A DNA stretch of 25,506 nt from an uncultured Oscillospiraceae bacterium (GCA_900547385.1 URGQ01000018.1:1-25506); one strand, 5' to 3'; counted from the first letter of the stretch, positions 7,429 through 18,024 are shown. Notes: a model not told the origin generated them from the letters alone. Numbers and translations: made by a program.

Positions 7429-9396
7429 TTACAGGGTCTCTTTCAGCTTGGCTATCTTATCCCGCAGGTAGGCGGCATGCTCAAATTCCAGCAGCCTTGC
7501 CGCTTCCCGCATCTCGGCGGTCAGCTTGGCAATGGCCGCTTCGGTCTCCTTGCGGCTCATCTTCTTGCCGCCCTTGCCGTTCTTCTTGTCCGTCACGCTG
7601 ATCTCCAGCACATCCCGGATCTCTTTCCGGATGGTCTGCGGGGTGATGCCGTGTTCGGTATTGTATCTCTGCTGGATCTCCCGCCGGCGGTAGGTTTCCT
7701 GGATGGCCTTCTGCATGCTGTCGGTCACTTCATCGGCGTACATAATGACCTTGCCCTCAGCGTTTCGGGCCGCCCGGCCGATGGTTTGCACCAGCGAGGT
7801 CTCGCTGCGCAGGAAGCCCTCCTTATCGGCGTCCAGGATCGCCACCAGCGAAACCTCGGGGATATCCAATCCCTCGCGCAGCAGGTTGATACCCACCAGC
7901 ACATCAAATTCGCCTTTTCGCAGGTCGCGGATGATCTCCATTCGCTCGATGGTATCCACATCGTGGTGCATGTACCGCACCTTGATGCCGGTTTTTTCAA
8001 GATAGGCGGTCAGGTCCTCCGCCATTTTTTTGGTCAGGGTAGTGACCAGCACCCGTTGCCCCTTGGCCGTCCGGGCGTTGATCTCCCCAATGAGGTCGTC
8101 AATCTGTCCCTCTACCGGCCGCACATCAATTTCGGGGTCCAGCAGTCCGGTGGGACGGATGACCTGTTCAGCGATGAGAGCGCTTTCGCTCTTTTCCAGG
8201 TCGCCGGGCGTAGCGCTCACGCAGACGATCTGTTTGAGCTTGCCCATAAATTCATCGAATTTCAGCGGGCGGTTATCCAGCGCCGAGGGCAGCCGGAACC
8301 CATACTCGATGAGGGCTTCCTTGCGGCTGCGGTCGCCGCCGTACATGCCTCGGGCCTGCGGCAGCGTCACATGGCTTTCATCGATGAAGATCACAAAATC
8401 CTCGGGGAAATAATCCAGCAGGGTGTAGGGCATGCTGCCGGGGGCGCGCCCGCTCAGCACGCGGGAGTAATTCTCGATGCCCTTGCAGAAGCCGATCTCC
8501 TGCAGCATTTCGATATCATAGTTGGTGCGCTCGGCAATGCGCTGCGCCTCGATGAGCTTATTGTTGGCCCGGAAATATTCCACCCGTTCATCACATTCCC
8601 GCCGGATCTCCTCGATCCCGGCCATGAGCCGCTCCCTGGGGACGATGTAGTGGGAGGCCGGGTAGATGGCCACATGGCTCACCACATTTTTCACTTCGCC
8701 GGTCACGGTATTGATCTCGCAGATGCGGTCGACCTCATCACCGAAAAACTCCACCCGGATGGCAGTCTCGCTGGAATAGGCCGGGAAGATTTCCACCACA
8801 TCCCCGCGCACACGGAATTTATTGCGGACGAAATTGATATCGTTGCGCTCGTACTGGATCTCCACCAGCTTGCGGATCAGCTCGTCCCGGTCTTTTGTCA
8901 TGCCCTGCCGCAGAGAGATGACCATGTTGCGGTAATCGATGGGGTCGCCCAGGGTGTAGATGCAGGAGATGGAGGAAACGATGATGACATCCCGGCGCTC
9001 CGAAAGGGAGGAGGTGGCGGAATGGCGCAGCTTTTCGATCTCCTCATTGATGGCGCTGTCCTTCTCAATGTAGGTATCGGTGGAGGCGATGTAGGCTTCC
9101 GGCTGGTAGTAGTCGTAGTAGCTCACAAAGTATTCCACCGCATTTTTGGGGAAGAATTCCTTGAATTCGCTGCAAAGCTGGGCGGCAAGAGTCTTATTGT
9201 GGGCAAGTACCAGCGTGGGCCGGTTGATGCGCTGGATGATATTGGCCATGGTGAAGGTTTTGCCGCTGCCGGTCACGCCCTTCAGCGTCTGCATCCGGTT
9301 GCCGGCTTCTATGCTTTTTACCAGGGCATCTATGGCCTCCGGCTGGTCGCCGGTGGGCTGGAAAGGGGATACCAGTTCAAATCGGTCTTTGCTCAT
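7429..9396 (-). CDS. uvrB: Excinuclease ABC subunit B (UvrB)
   Basis: The 655-residue protein is the central helicase-like component of nucleotide excision repair. It verifies damage handed over by UvrA and recruits UvrC. Visible motifs: Walker A GVTGSGKT (40-47), the damage-probing beta-hairpin with YYDYYQPEAYIASTDTYIEK, the DEAD-type box DESHVTL, helicase motifs GRAARNAEGKVIMYAD and NLLREGLDIPEV, and a C-terminal UVR domain (ARLLEFEHAAYLRDKIAKLK) that contacts UvrC. I chose the ATG at 9396 (MSKDRFELVSP) because an ideal AAGGAGG lies just before it and homologues begin here; an in-frame ATG 9 codons upstream (9423) lacks a comparable site. It is first in a uvrB-uvrA operon whose promoter overlaps a perfect LexA box, implying SOS induction. 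uvrC is not in the window. Confidence 0.98.
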   Translation of the reverse strand: MSKDRFELVSPFQPTGDQPEAIDALVKSIEAGNRMQTLKGVTGSGKTFTMANIIQRINRPTLVLAHNKTLAAQLCSEFKEFFPKNAVEYFVSYYDYYQPEAYIASTDTYIEKDSAINEEIEKLRHSATSSLSERRDVIIVSSISCIYTLGDPIDYRNMVISLRQGMTKDRDELIRKLVEIQYERNDINFVRNKFRVRGDVVEIFPAYSSETAIRVEFFGDEVDRICEINTVTGEVKNVVSHVAIYPASHYIVPRERLMAGIEEIRRECDERVEYFRANNKLIEAQRIAERTNYDIEMLQEIGFCKGIENYSRVLSGRAPGSMPYTLLDYFPEDFVIFIDESHVTLPQARGMYGGDRSRKEALIEYGFRLPSALDNRPLKFDEFMGKLKQIVCVSATPGDLEKSESALIAEQVIRPTGLLDPEIDVRPVEGQIDDLIGEINARTAKGQRVLVTTLTKKMAEDLTAYLEKTGIKVRYMHHDVDTIERMEIIRDLRKGEFDVLVGINLLREGLDIPEVSLVAILDADKEGFLRSETSLVQTIGRAARNAEGKVIMYADEVTDSMQKAIQETYRRREIQQRYNTEHGITPQTIRKEIRDVLEISVTDKKNGKGGKKMSRKETEAAIAKLTAEMREAARLLEFEHAAYLRDKIAKLKETL

Positions 9397-9428
9397 ACGC
9401 CCTCCTTGTCGCTTCTTTTCCACCTTCT

Positions 9429-9457
9429 ATTGTACCACAAAGAGAATGCGAACACAA
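9429..9457 (-). promoter_or_regulatory. Promoter of the uvrBA operon
   Basis: On the minus strand, TTGTGT (9457-9452) and TACAAT (9434-9429) are separated by 17 nt. The -35 lies entirely inside the LexA box, a standard arrangement for repression by occlusion. Confidence 0.8.
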
Positions 9458-9462
9458 GTTCG
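9449..9462. promoter_or_regulatory. LexA (DinR) SOS box
   Basis: CGAACACAAGTTCG matches the Gram-positive LexA operator pattern CGAAC-N4-GTTCG on all ten defined positions. It covers the -35 of the uvrB promoter. I saw no second box of this quality upstream of the other genes in the window. Confidence 0.92.
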
Positions 9463-9551
9463 TTTCACAAAAATCCATGAGGAAATTTGCGGGAGAAAAA
9501 GATGCAATTTTGTGCGAAAGCGACCAAAACGGCCGGTGCAAAATGCCAACA

Positions 9552-9579
9552 AAAAGCGGATGCCGCAGCACCCGCTTTT
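9552..9579 (-). terminator. Intrinsic terminator of the SGNH hydrolase gene
   Basis: On the minus strand AAAAGCGGGTGC pairs with GCATCCGCTTTT (12 bp including one G-U) around a 4-nt loop, and the T-run TTTTTG follows. It begins 5 nt after the gene's stop codon. Confidence 0.85.
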
Positions 9580-9584
9580 GGAGA

Positions 9585-10343
9585 TCATTCTTTTGCCAGC
9601 ACCTCCGTCAGGATCTTTTGGAACCGGGGCAGCCACCACAGCAGATAGCCGGCCCGGGTGGGGTGGATGGCATCGTTCATGTAGAGCGCCCGTTCCTCCG
9701 GGGAAAGGGCATTAAAGGCGGTATCGTGCCACAGGTCCAGCAAGGCAAAGTCCCATTTTTCCTGCAGATCCACCAGCAGGTTCACCAGCTTGTGGTAGCG
9801 GGGGTTATCGTACCGGGCGGCGGTGTAAAAGACGATGGGGCAGTCCCATTTTTCCCGCACCATGGCCAGCACAGCCTCCATGCCGCCGACAGTGGTGGAA
9901 ACATCAAAGTCCTCCGCCCGGAAGCAGCGGCTGACCCGGCCCGGCACACTGCGGAAGGTGGCGTCATTGGTGGAAAGCTGACACAGGAAGCAATCGGGCG
10001 CCTGCGGCATGCGGGCCATGCGGCGGCGCAGCCGCTTAAGGTAGGAAAAGTATCCCCGGTCCGCCAGGGTGGTGGCGGAAACAGTCTCCTGAATGATGCG
10101 GCAGCCATCAATGCGGGCGAGATAATCGAGGAAGGAGACCCCGCCGGAGGAGAACCCGGAGGAAATGGAGGAGCCCAGGCAAAGGATGGTTTTTCCCCGC
10201 AGGGGGCTGTTATCCCTGGGCAGCTGGCGGCGCAGGGCATAGGGGGCGGCATTGCCGGGGTGGCCCAGCCCAAAGAATACCCGCAGCGCAATAATGGCGG
10301 CAATGATGATTATTATGCCAATCGCGATGAAAAGGACTTTCAT
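9585..10343 (-). CDS. Membrane-anchored SGNH/GDSL-type hydrolase
   Basis: The 252-residue protein has an N-terminal hydrophobic segment (residues 3-24, rich in Ile/Ala), then an SGNH-hydrolase fold. Block I is LGSSISSG with candidate nucleophile Ser59 (GSS in place of GDS), block III is QLSTNDA with Asn126, and block V is DAIHPTRAGY with Asp224 and His227. Family members cleave ester bonds in lipids, acyl groups or cell-wall acetyl groups; the substrate cannot be read from the sequence. The anchor and external catalytic domain suggest action at the outer face of the membrane. The ATG at 10343 follows AGGAGG. It is divergent from a TetR-family regulator 143 nt away, which may control it. It ends in its own terminator. 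Confidence 0.82.
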   Translation of the reverse strand: MKVLFIAIGIIIIIAAIIALRVFFGLGHPGNAAPYALRRQLPRDNSPLRGKTILCLGSSISSGFSSGGVSFLDYLARIDGCRIIQETVSATTLADRGYFSYLKRLRRRMARMPQAPDCFLCQLSTNDATFRSVPGRVSRCFRAEDFDVSTTVGGMEAVLAMVREKWDCPIVFYTAARYDNPRYHKLVNLLVDLQEKWDFALLDLWHDTAFNALSPEERALYMNDAIHPTRAGYLLWWLPRFQKILTEVLAKE

Positions 10344-10366
10344 TTATCTTCCTCCTGTGCTATAAT
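10338..10366 (+). promoter_or_regulatory. Candidate promoter of the tetR gene
   Basis: A perfect -10 TATAAT (10361-10366) has a weak -35, TTTCAT (10338-10343), 17 nt upstream. The -35 overlaps the start codon of the divergent SGNH gene. TATAATTA/TAATTATA is nearly palindromic and could also be read by the other strand. Confidence 0.45.
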
Positions 10367-10486
10367 TACAAGAGTTGGCTCCGATAGAGCGGCCTGTGTG
10401 GTGGTTTTCTACCTCCATTAAGCAACAAATGGGTGGGTTTTGTCAATACGGGAGCCGAAAGAAATACCCAAAGGAGGAAAAAGCGC

Positions 10487-11044
10487 ATGGGGAGACCATC
10501 ACTGGCGGAGCAACGCCGTGTGGAAATATGCCGGGCGCTGCAAAGCTGTGTCATCCGCAACGGATCGTATGAGATGACCTCGGTGAAGGACATTGCGCAG
10601 GAGGCGGGGATGGCCGCCGGAATGCTGCATCACTATTTTGAGAGCAAGGATGATATTCTGCTGGTGACGGCGGAAATGGTGCTGCTGGAGCTGCAGAACC
10701 ACCTGAGCGACCTGCTGCGCATCAAGGATGCCGCGGAGAGAGAAAAGATGCTGGAGGAGCTGCTGGGCGATAACGAGCAGAACCGGTTTTACATCATGCT
10801 GCAGGCCATGGCTCTGGCCATGCCGGCGGTGAATGAGCTGCTGCTTGGCAAGCAGGAGGAAATGCGGGATATCTTGGCAGAACGGCTGGAATTCCGCGGG
10901 AGTGACCCGGAAAAGGCCAAAGCCGATGCGGATCGGATGACCTTCCTGCTGTGCAGCGCGCTGACCACCCCCAAGGGCGTACAGAGCGCCGCCGCGCGGC
11001 AGATGACAGCGGATACTCTGCAGGAGCTTTTCCCATTGGGCTAA
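10487..11044 (+). CDS. TetR/AcrR-family transcriptional regulator
   Basis: The 185-residue protein has a TetR N-terminal DNA-binding domain: a first helix region around RVEICRALQSCVIRNG, the helix-turn-helix at about 31-50 (TSVKDIAQEAGMAAGMLHHYF), and the following ESKDDIL helix. The C-terminal half is helical and probably binds an unknown ligand or forms the dimer. I chose the ATG at 10487 (MGRPSLAEQR) because AAAGGAGG lies 9 nt upstream; longer in-frame extensions have no such site. It is divergent from the SGNH hydrolase gene, the usual layout for a local repressor and its target, although no clear operator was identified. It is monocistronic, ending at the terminator 11055-11080. Confidence 0.9.
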   Translation: MGRPSLAEQRRVEICRALQSCVIRNGSYEMTSVKDIAQEAGMAAGMLHHYFESKDDILLVTAEMVLLELQNHLSDLLRIKDAAEREKMLEELLGDNEQNRFYIMLQAMALAMPAVNELLLGKQEEMRDILAERLEFRGSDPEKAKADADRMTFLLCSALTTPKGVQSAAARQMTADTLQELFPLG

Positions 11045-11054
11045 ATTACAACAG

Positions 11055-11080
11055 GCACGCCTTACGGGGCGTGCTTTTTT
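11055..11080 (+). terminator. Intrinsic terminator of tetR
   Basis: GCACGCC (11055-11061) pairs with GGCGTGC (11068-11074), followed by TTTTTT. Confidence 0.92.
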
Positions 11081-11113
11081 GTGGGGTGGGGAAAGGATTT
11101 CTTGCGGCAGGTG

Positions 11114-11142
11114 TTGCGGTGCGGGAGGATTCATGATACAAT
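11114..11142 (+). promoter_or_regulatory. Promoter of the miaB operon
   Basis: TTGCGG (11114-11119) and TACAAT (11137-11142) are spaced 17 nt apart, about 40 nt before the miaB start. It probably drives the whole miaB to miaA run. Confidence 0.7.
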
Positions 11143-11181
11143 ATAGGGTGGAAAATTGTAAAAAGAGAGGGTGGCGGGCCT

Positions 11182-12609
11182 TTGAGCCAAACCGAAAAAA
11201 CCATACAGAATTACCGGACGCTCCGCGAGCAGCAGGGGTGGGCCGATGCCATAAAAAAATACCTCAGCGAAAAGTACGAGACCCCACCACTGGCCCATGT
11301 GCATTCCTTTGGCTGCCAGCAGAGCGTTTACGATGGTGAACGCTTTAAGGGGGTGCTGGCCCAGCTGGGCTATGGCTTTACCGATGAGATCCGTCAGGCG
11401 GATCTGATCCTGTATAATACCTGTGCCGTACGGGAAAATGCAGAGCAGCGGGTATTCGGCAATGTGGGGGCGCTCAAGGGCCTCAAAAAGCAAAAGCCCG
11501 ACCTTGTTATTGCCCTGGCGGGCTGCATGACCGAACAGCAGCAGGTAAGCGAAAAGCTGAAAATGAGTTATCCCTATGTGGATCTTGTAATGGGCAGCAA
11601 TGCCGCCGGCCGGCTGCCGGAGCTTTTGTACCGTGTCCTTATCGAAGGGCGGCGCAGCATCCGCCGGGATGCAGGGGAGGGCGGCACCGATACCACTCTG
11701 TACGAGGAGATGCCGGTGCTGCACGAAAGCCGGTTCAAGGCCTTTGTGCCGGTGATGTACGGCTGCGATAATTTTTGCTCCTACTGTATTGTGCCCTTCG
11801 TGCGCGGGCGCGAGCGCAGCCGCCTGCCCGCGGATGTCGCGCGCGAGGTAAAAAATCTGGTGGAGAACGGCTGCCGGGATATCACCCTGTTGGGGCAGAA
11901 TGTAAATTCTTACGGTAAGGGGCTGGAGGAACCGTGCAGTTTTGCACGGCTGCTGCGGATGGTGAACGACATACCGGGAGATTTCCGCATCCGCTTTATG
12001 ACCAGCCACCCCAAGGACTGCACCCATGAACTGCTGGACGCCATGGCGGAGTGTGATAAGGTGTGTAAACACCTGCACCTGCCGGTACAGAGCGGCAGCG
12101 ACCGCATCCTAACGGCGATGAACCGCCACTACGACTTGCGGCATTACGAGGAATTGCTGCGCTATGCCAGGGAAAAAATGCCGGGGCTTTCCATCACCAG
12201 CGATATTATTGTGGGCTTCCCCGGAGAAACAAGGGAAGACTTTGAGAAAACGCTGGAGCTGGTACGGCGGACCAAATACAGCGCGCTCTTTACCTTCATC
12301 TACTCCCGGCGCAGCGGCACTGCCGCCGAAAAGCTGCCTGATCCCATTCCGGCCGAGGAAAAAAGCCGGTGGTTTAGGGAACTGCTGGACACACAAGGGG
12401 CTATCGGCAGCGAACTGCTGAAAAACTATGTGGGCAAAACGCTGCGGGTGCTGGCGGAGGACGAGGGCAAAACCCCCGGGACTCTTAGCTGCCGGGCGGA
12501 GGATAATACCATTGTGGAGGTGGCGGCCCCGCCCGAAAGGATCGGGGAGTTTATGGAGGTACGCATCACCGCTGCGATGAACTGGGCCCTGCGGGGAGAA
12601 CCGGTTTAA
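11182..12609 (+). CDS. miaB: tRNA-2-methylthio-N6-dimethylallyladenosine synthase MiaB
   Basis: The 475-residue radical-SAM methylthiotransferase adds a methylthio group to i6A37 of tRNAs reading UNN codons, making ms2i6A. The N-terminal UPF0004 domain supplies the auxiliary cluster ligands Cys45 (FGCQ), Cys81 (NTCAVRENA) and Cys115 (AGCM). The radical-SAM cluster is Cys195-x3-Cys199-x2-Cys202 (CDNFCSYC). A TRAM-like domain ends the protein. ITLLGQNVNSYGKG and HLPVQSGSDRILTAMNR are typical of MiaB rather than MtaB or RimO. The start appears to be TTG (11182), about 10 nt after AGAGGG; no ATG or GTG fits better. The substrate i6A37 is made by MiaA, encoded four genes downstream. A structured repeat follows directly after the stop. 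Confidence 0.96.
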   Translation: MSQTEKTIQNYRTLREQQGWADAIKKYLSEKYETPPLAHVHSFGCQQSVYDGERFKGVLAQLGYGFTDEIRQADLILYNTCAVRENAEQRVFGNVGALKGLKKQKPDLVIALAGCMTEQQQVSEKLKMSYPYVDLVMGSNAAGRLPELLYRVLIEGRRSIRRDAGEGGTDTTLYEEMPVLHESRFKAFVPVMYGCDNFCSYCIVPFVRGRERSRLPADVAREVKNLVENGCRDITLLGQNVNSYGKGLEEPCSFARLLRMVNDIPGDFRIRFMTSHPKDCTHELLDAMAECDKVCKHLHLPVQSGSDRILTAMNRHYDLRHYEELLRYAREKMPGLSITSDIIVGFPGETREDFEKTLELVRRTKYSALFTFIYSRRSGTAAEKLPDPIPAEEKSRWFRELLDTQGAIGSELLKNYVGKTLRVLAEDEGKTPGTLSCRAEDNTIVEVAAPPERIGEFMEVRITAAMNWALRGEPV

Positions 12610-12617
12610 GCGGGGCA

Positions 12618-12695
12618 GGCGGCGCGGCGCAGCGGATGAGGGCAGCCCGGAGGGAAACGGAGGGTCTGCCCGAGGCGGAGCGGAGGCGTGCCGCC
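12618..12695 (+). repeat. GC-rich palindromic dispersed repeat, copy B
   Basis: Outer arms GGCGGCGCG (12618-12626) and CGTGCCGCC (12687-12695) form a 9-bp stem with one G-U. The inner arms GGGCAG (12640-12645) and CTGCCC (12666-12671) form a 6-bp stem. It shares a 13-mer and several other blocks with the minus strand of 4396-4467. It starts about 8 nt after the miaB stop. The rest of the spacer (12700-12758) is AT-rich and holds a possible TACAAT -10 with no good -35. Confidence 0.7.
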
Positions 12696-12758
12696 GGAGA
12701 AAAAGGCGCAAAATCAAGTTAATTCTAAAAATACAATAAACCAAACGGAGGATATACC

Positions 12759-13169
12759 ATGACTTACACCGAACTGATCGAGAAGGCAAGAGAGTTGGGC
12801 GTCGGCATCCAGGATACCGATGAATTTACCGCATTTATCGTGGCCAAAACTGCTGCCGATAAAAGCGAAAAGCTGCAGGATAAGCTGGGGCAGTTCAACC
12901 TGAAAAAGCTGGATCTCAACCGGGCCATCATCGCCGAGGAAAAGGACAACGAAAAAATAGCGGAGCTGAACGGAGAGGTGAAGAATCTGTACGAGGCGAT
13001 TGTGAGCGATCCCCTAATGATCGCCTATTCCACCACCAAGGACGAACTGGACAATACGGTGCGATTCATCATGCAGATCATCCAGGGCAGCGCCAATGGC
13101 GATAACCCCTACGAGATCGAGGAACAGTCCTGCGGCGGAGATTGCTCTGCCTGCGGCGGCTGCCACTGA
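12759..13169 (+). CDS. YlbF/YmcA (RicA/RicF-like) family protein with Cys cluster
   Basis: The 136-residue, mostly helical protein has the Com_YlbF domain over about residues 5-115 (ELGVGIQDTDEFTAF, ending near MIAYSTTKDELDN). The C-terminus is CGGDCSACGGCH, with Cys125, 129, 132 and 135 in a CX3CX2CX2C pattern. In Bacillus the related RicA (YmcA), RicF (YlbF) and RicT proteins form a complex that binds [4Fe-4S] clusters and affects RNA maturation and development; ymcA there is also next to miaB (ymcB). A similar iron-sulfur role is inferred here, not shown. I cannot tell whether this is the RicA or the RicF orthologue. The ATG at 12759 follows ACGGAGGA. It lies between miaB and mutS in a co-directional run. 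Confidence 0.85.
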   Translation: MTYTELIEKARELGVGIQDTDEFTAFIVAKTAADKSEKLQDKLGQFNLKKLDLNRAIIAEEKDNEKIAELNGEVKNLYEAIVSDPLMIAYSTTKDELDNTVRFIMQIIQGSANGDNPYEIEEQSCGGDCSACGGCH

Positions 13170-13213
13170 CGCCAACTAAGACCTGACGAAATGACAAAAA
13201 AGAGGGTGCCGAA

Positions 13214-15829
<2,616 letters not shown>

Positions 15830-15883
15830 GCGGCAATATAAACCAAAGACACCATGGCAAGTACAGTGAAAGGAGATGAGCCT

Positions 15884-17995
15884 GTGCCGAAAATCAATAT
15901 ACTGGACCGGGAAACCGCGGAGCTGATCGCGGCGGGTGAAGTGATAGAGCGTCCCGCCTCGGTGGTGAAAGAGCTGGTGGAAAATTCAATCGATGCCGGG
16001 GCGACCGCCATCACGGTGGAGATCGGACACGGCGGGGTACGGCTCATCCGTGTGACCGATAACGGCTGCGGCATCGAGCGGGAGGATGTGCCGAAGGCAT
16101 TTCTGCGGCACGCCACCAGCAAGGTGCTGCGCCCGGAGGACCTGGACCGCATCGGGACGCTGGGCTTCCGCGGGGAGGCGCTGGCCTCCATCTGCGCCGT
16201 GAGTGAATGTGAAATACTGACCCGCGCGGCTGCCGAGGAGATCGGGACGAGGTACACGCTGGCCGGGGAATGCGCCGGCGAGCTGGCGGAGGCGGGCTGC
16301 CCGGTGGGAACCACCATCACGGCAAAAAATCTCTTCTACAATGTGCCGGCCAGGATGAAATTTCTGAAGAAGGACAGCACCGAGGGAACAGCGGTGGCAA
16401 CGCTGATGGATCGGTTGGCGCTTTCTCACCCGGAAATTGCGTTTAAGCTTATCCGGGATCGGGAAGTAAAGCTGGCCACCCCTGGCAGCGGCGATCTGCT
16501 GGCGGCCATTTTTGCGGTGTATGGCAATGAATTTGGCCGGGGTCTCATCCCGGTGGAGTGTGAGAACGGGTCCATCCGGGTCAGCGGCTACCTGGCAAGG
16601 CCGGAATGCTGCCGGCCCTCCCGCAGCATGGAGCACTTTTTCATCAACAATCGCTATGTGAAAAGTGTTACCATCATGGCGGCGGTGGAGGAAAGCTACC
16701 GCAATCATATCATGGTGGGCAAGTTCCCGGGGTGTATTATCAACCTGATGGTAGATCCCGCCCAGGTGGATGTGAATGTCCACCCGGCCAAGCTGGAAGT
16801 GAAGCTCAGCGATGAGCGGTCGGTCTTTGATGCGGTGGTGAACGCCTGCCGCGGCGCCCTGGCCCGGATGAACAGGACGGTGGCGGTGCGGGATGTGGGC
16901 GGGAAACGCTTTAGCGATTTTGAGCTGCGTAACCGCCCCGCAGAAGGTACCCAGACCCGCATGACTGTGGAACAGTACCGTCAAATGGCGGAAAGCCTGC
17001 CGGAGAAAAAGAGCTACGGCAGCATGGGTACCCTGATGAGCGGCGGCGGAAGCGACCAGTACCGCCGTGGCCTGCCGCCAAAGGGGACAAGCTATGGCAT
17101 GGGGGCGCAGCCCCCGGCAGAGCCGAGAAAATGGGAGCCGGTAAAGCCAAAAACATCTGTAGAGGAAATTGGCGTTACAGATGATGAACCGCATAAAAAG
17201 GCGGAAAACCAGGCGGTAACTATTACAGATAAGAGCAATGAGGCAGTAGCACTGTCGGCCATAGGCGGCAGGCCTGTGGTAGTTGATCTACCGGTGGAGG
17301 AAGCGAAAGCCGAGCGCCATGAGCCGGTGACTCTGGGCGGTAAGCCGGTGGTGACTGAGCCCCTAGAACCGACGGCACAACGAGAGGAACCTGAACAGGC
17401 GCAGGAACCGGAACCGGAACCGGATTACCGACTGATCGGAGAGGTCTTTGCGACATATATCATGGCGGAGCGGGACAATGAAATGCTGCTTATTGATAAG
17501 CATGCGGCCCATGAGAGGATCCTCTTCAACCGGCTGAAGCGCCAGCACCAAAGCGGCGCTGTGGAACGCCAGGTGCTGTTGGTGCCTTTGACCATCCATA
17601 TGCCGCGGGAGCTGTACGATGCCGCCATAAAGAACCTGGATTGCTTTGAGCGGGCAGGCTTTGCTGCGGAGGACTTTGGTGAGGGGTGCCTGCGGGTGCG
17701 GGAAGTCCCGACCATCCTGGAGGATACCCCGGCGGAGGACCTGCTGACCGAGCTGTGTGAGCGGCTGCTGCATCGCGGCGGCATGGATGAGGAAGCTATT
17801 TATGATGAGCTGTATCATTCGGTGGCGTGCAAGGCAGCCATCAAGGGGAATATTCCCTCGATGGAGCGGGAGCAGCAGGAGCTGCTGCGGCTGCTGCGGG
17901 AGGACCCCACAGTGCGCAACTGTCCGCATGGGCGGCCGGTGGCCATTGTCATTACCCGGCGGGAGCTGGAAAGAATGTTCGGGAGGATCGTTTGA
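15884..17995 (+). CDS. mutL: DNA mismatch repair protein MutL
   Basis: The 703-residue protein couples MutS recognition to strand incision. The N-terminal GHKL ATPase carries VVKELVENSIDAGA (Glu30, Asn34), DNGCGI and GFRGEALASI. A low-complexity linker (about residues 335-515, rich in Glu/Pro/Ala) joins it to the C-terminal dimerisation/endonuclease domain. That domain has DKHAAHERI (Asp538), a beta-clamp type QVLLVPLTI (Gln563), ACKAAIKGN, CPHGRP and a terminal FGRIV. The endonuclease motif DQHA-x2-E-x4-E is altered: Lys follows Asp538, and the last Glu is Asn549. The metal-ligand motifs otherwise suggest an endonuclease-type MutL, as in bacteria without MutH. The GTG at 15884 (MPKINIL) was chosen because AAAGGAG lies about 8 nt upstream and homologues start here; the ATG at 15854 has no ribosome site. 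Confidence 0.96.
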   Translation: MPKINILDRETAELIAAGEVIERPASVVKELVENSIDAGATAITVEIGHGGVRLIRVTDNGCGIEREDVPKAFLRHATSKVLRPEDLDRIGTLGFRGEALASICAVSECEILTRAAAEEIGTRYTLAGECAGELAEAGCPVGTTITAKNLFYNVPARMKFLKKDSTEGTAVATLMDRLALSHPEIAFKLIRDREVKLATPGSGDLLAAIFAVYGNEFGRGLIPVECENGSIRVSGYLARPECCRPSRSMEHFFINNRYVKSVTIMAAVEESYRNHIMVGKFPGCIINLMVDPAQVDVNVHPAKLEVKLSDERSVFDAVVNACRGALARMNRTVAVRDVGGKRFSDFELRNRPAEGTQTRMTVEQYRQMAESLPEKKSYGSMGTLMSGGGSDQYRRGLPPKGTSYGMGAQPPAEPRKWEPVKPKTSVEEIGVTDDEPHKKAENQAVTITDKSNEAVALSAIGGRPVVVDLPVEEAKAERHEPVTLGGKPVVTEPLEPTAQREEPEQAQEPEPEPDYRLIGEVFATYIMAERDNEMLLIDKHAAHERILFNRLKRQHQSGAVERQVLLVPLTIHMPRELYDAAIKNLDCFERAGFAAEDFGEGCLRVREVPTILEDTPAEDLLTELCERLLHRGGMDEEAIYDELYHSVACKAAIKGNIPSMEREQQELLRLLREDPTVRNCPHGRPVAIVITRRELERMFGRIV

Positions 17996-18024
17996 TCCTT
18001 TTTGCGTAGAAGGAGGGGAGTGCC

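Noticed and set aside
7477..9480. A 667-codon open frame antisense to the whole of uvrB
   Set aside because: It mirrors uvrB codon structure in a GC-rich gene, has no ribosome site, and the translation is low-complexity (His/Leu/Gly rich) with no family resemblance.
12732..12737. TACAAT as a -10 for a separate ylbF promoter
   Set aside because: No acceptable -35 lies 16-18 nt upstream, so I mention it only in passing.
15986..17194. A 402-codon minus-strand frame opposite mutL
   Set aside because: Shadow of mutL codon bias; no start signal and no domain.
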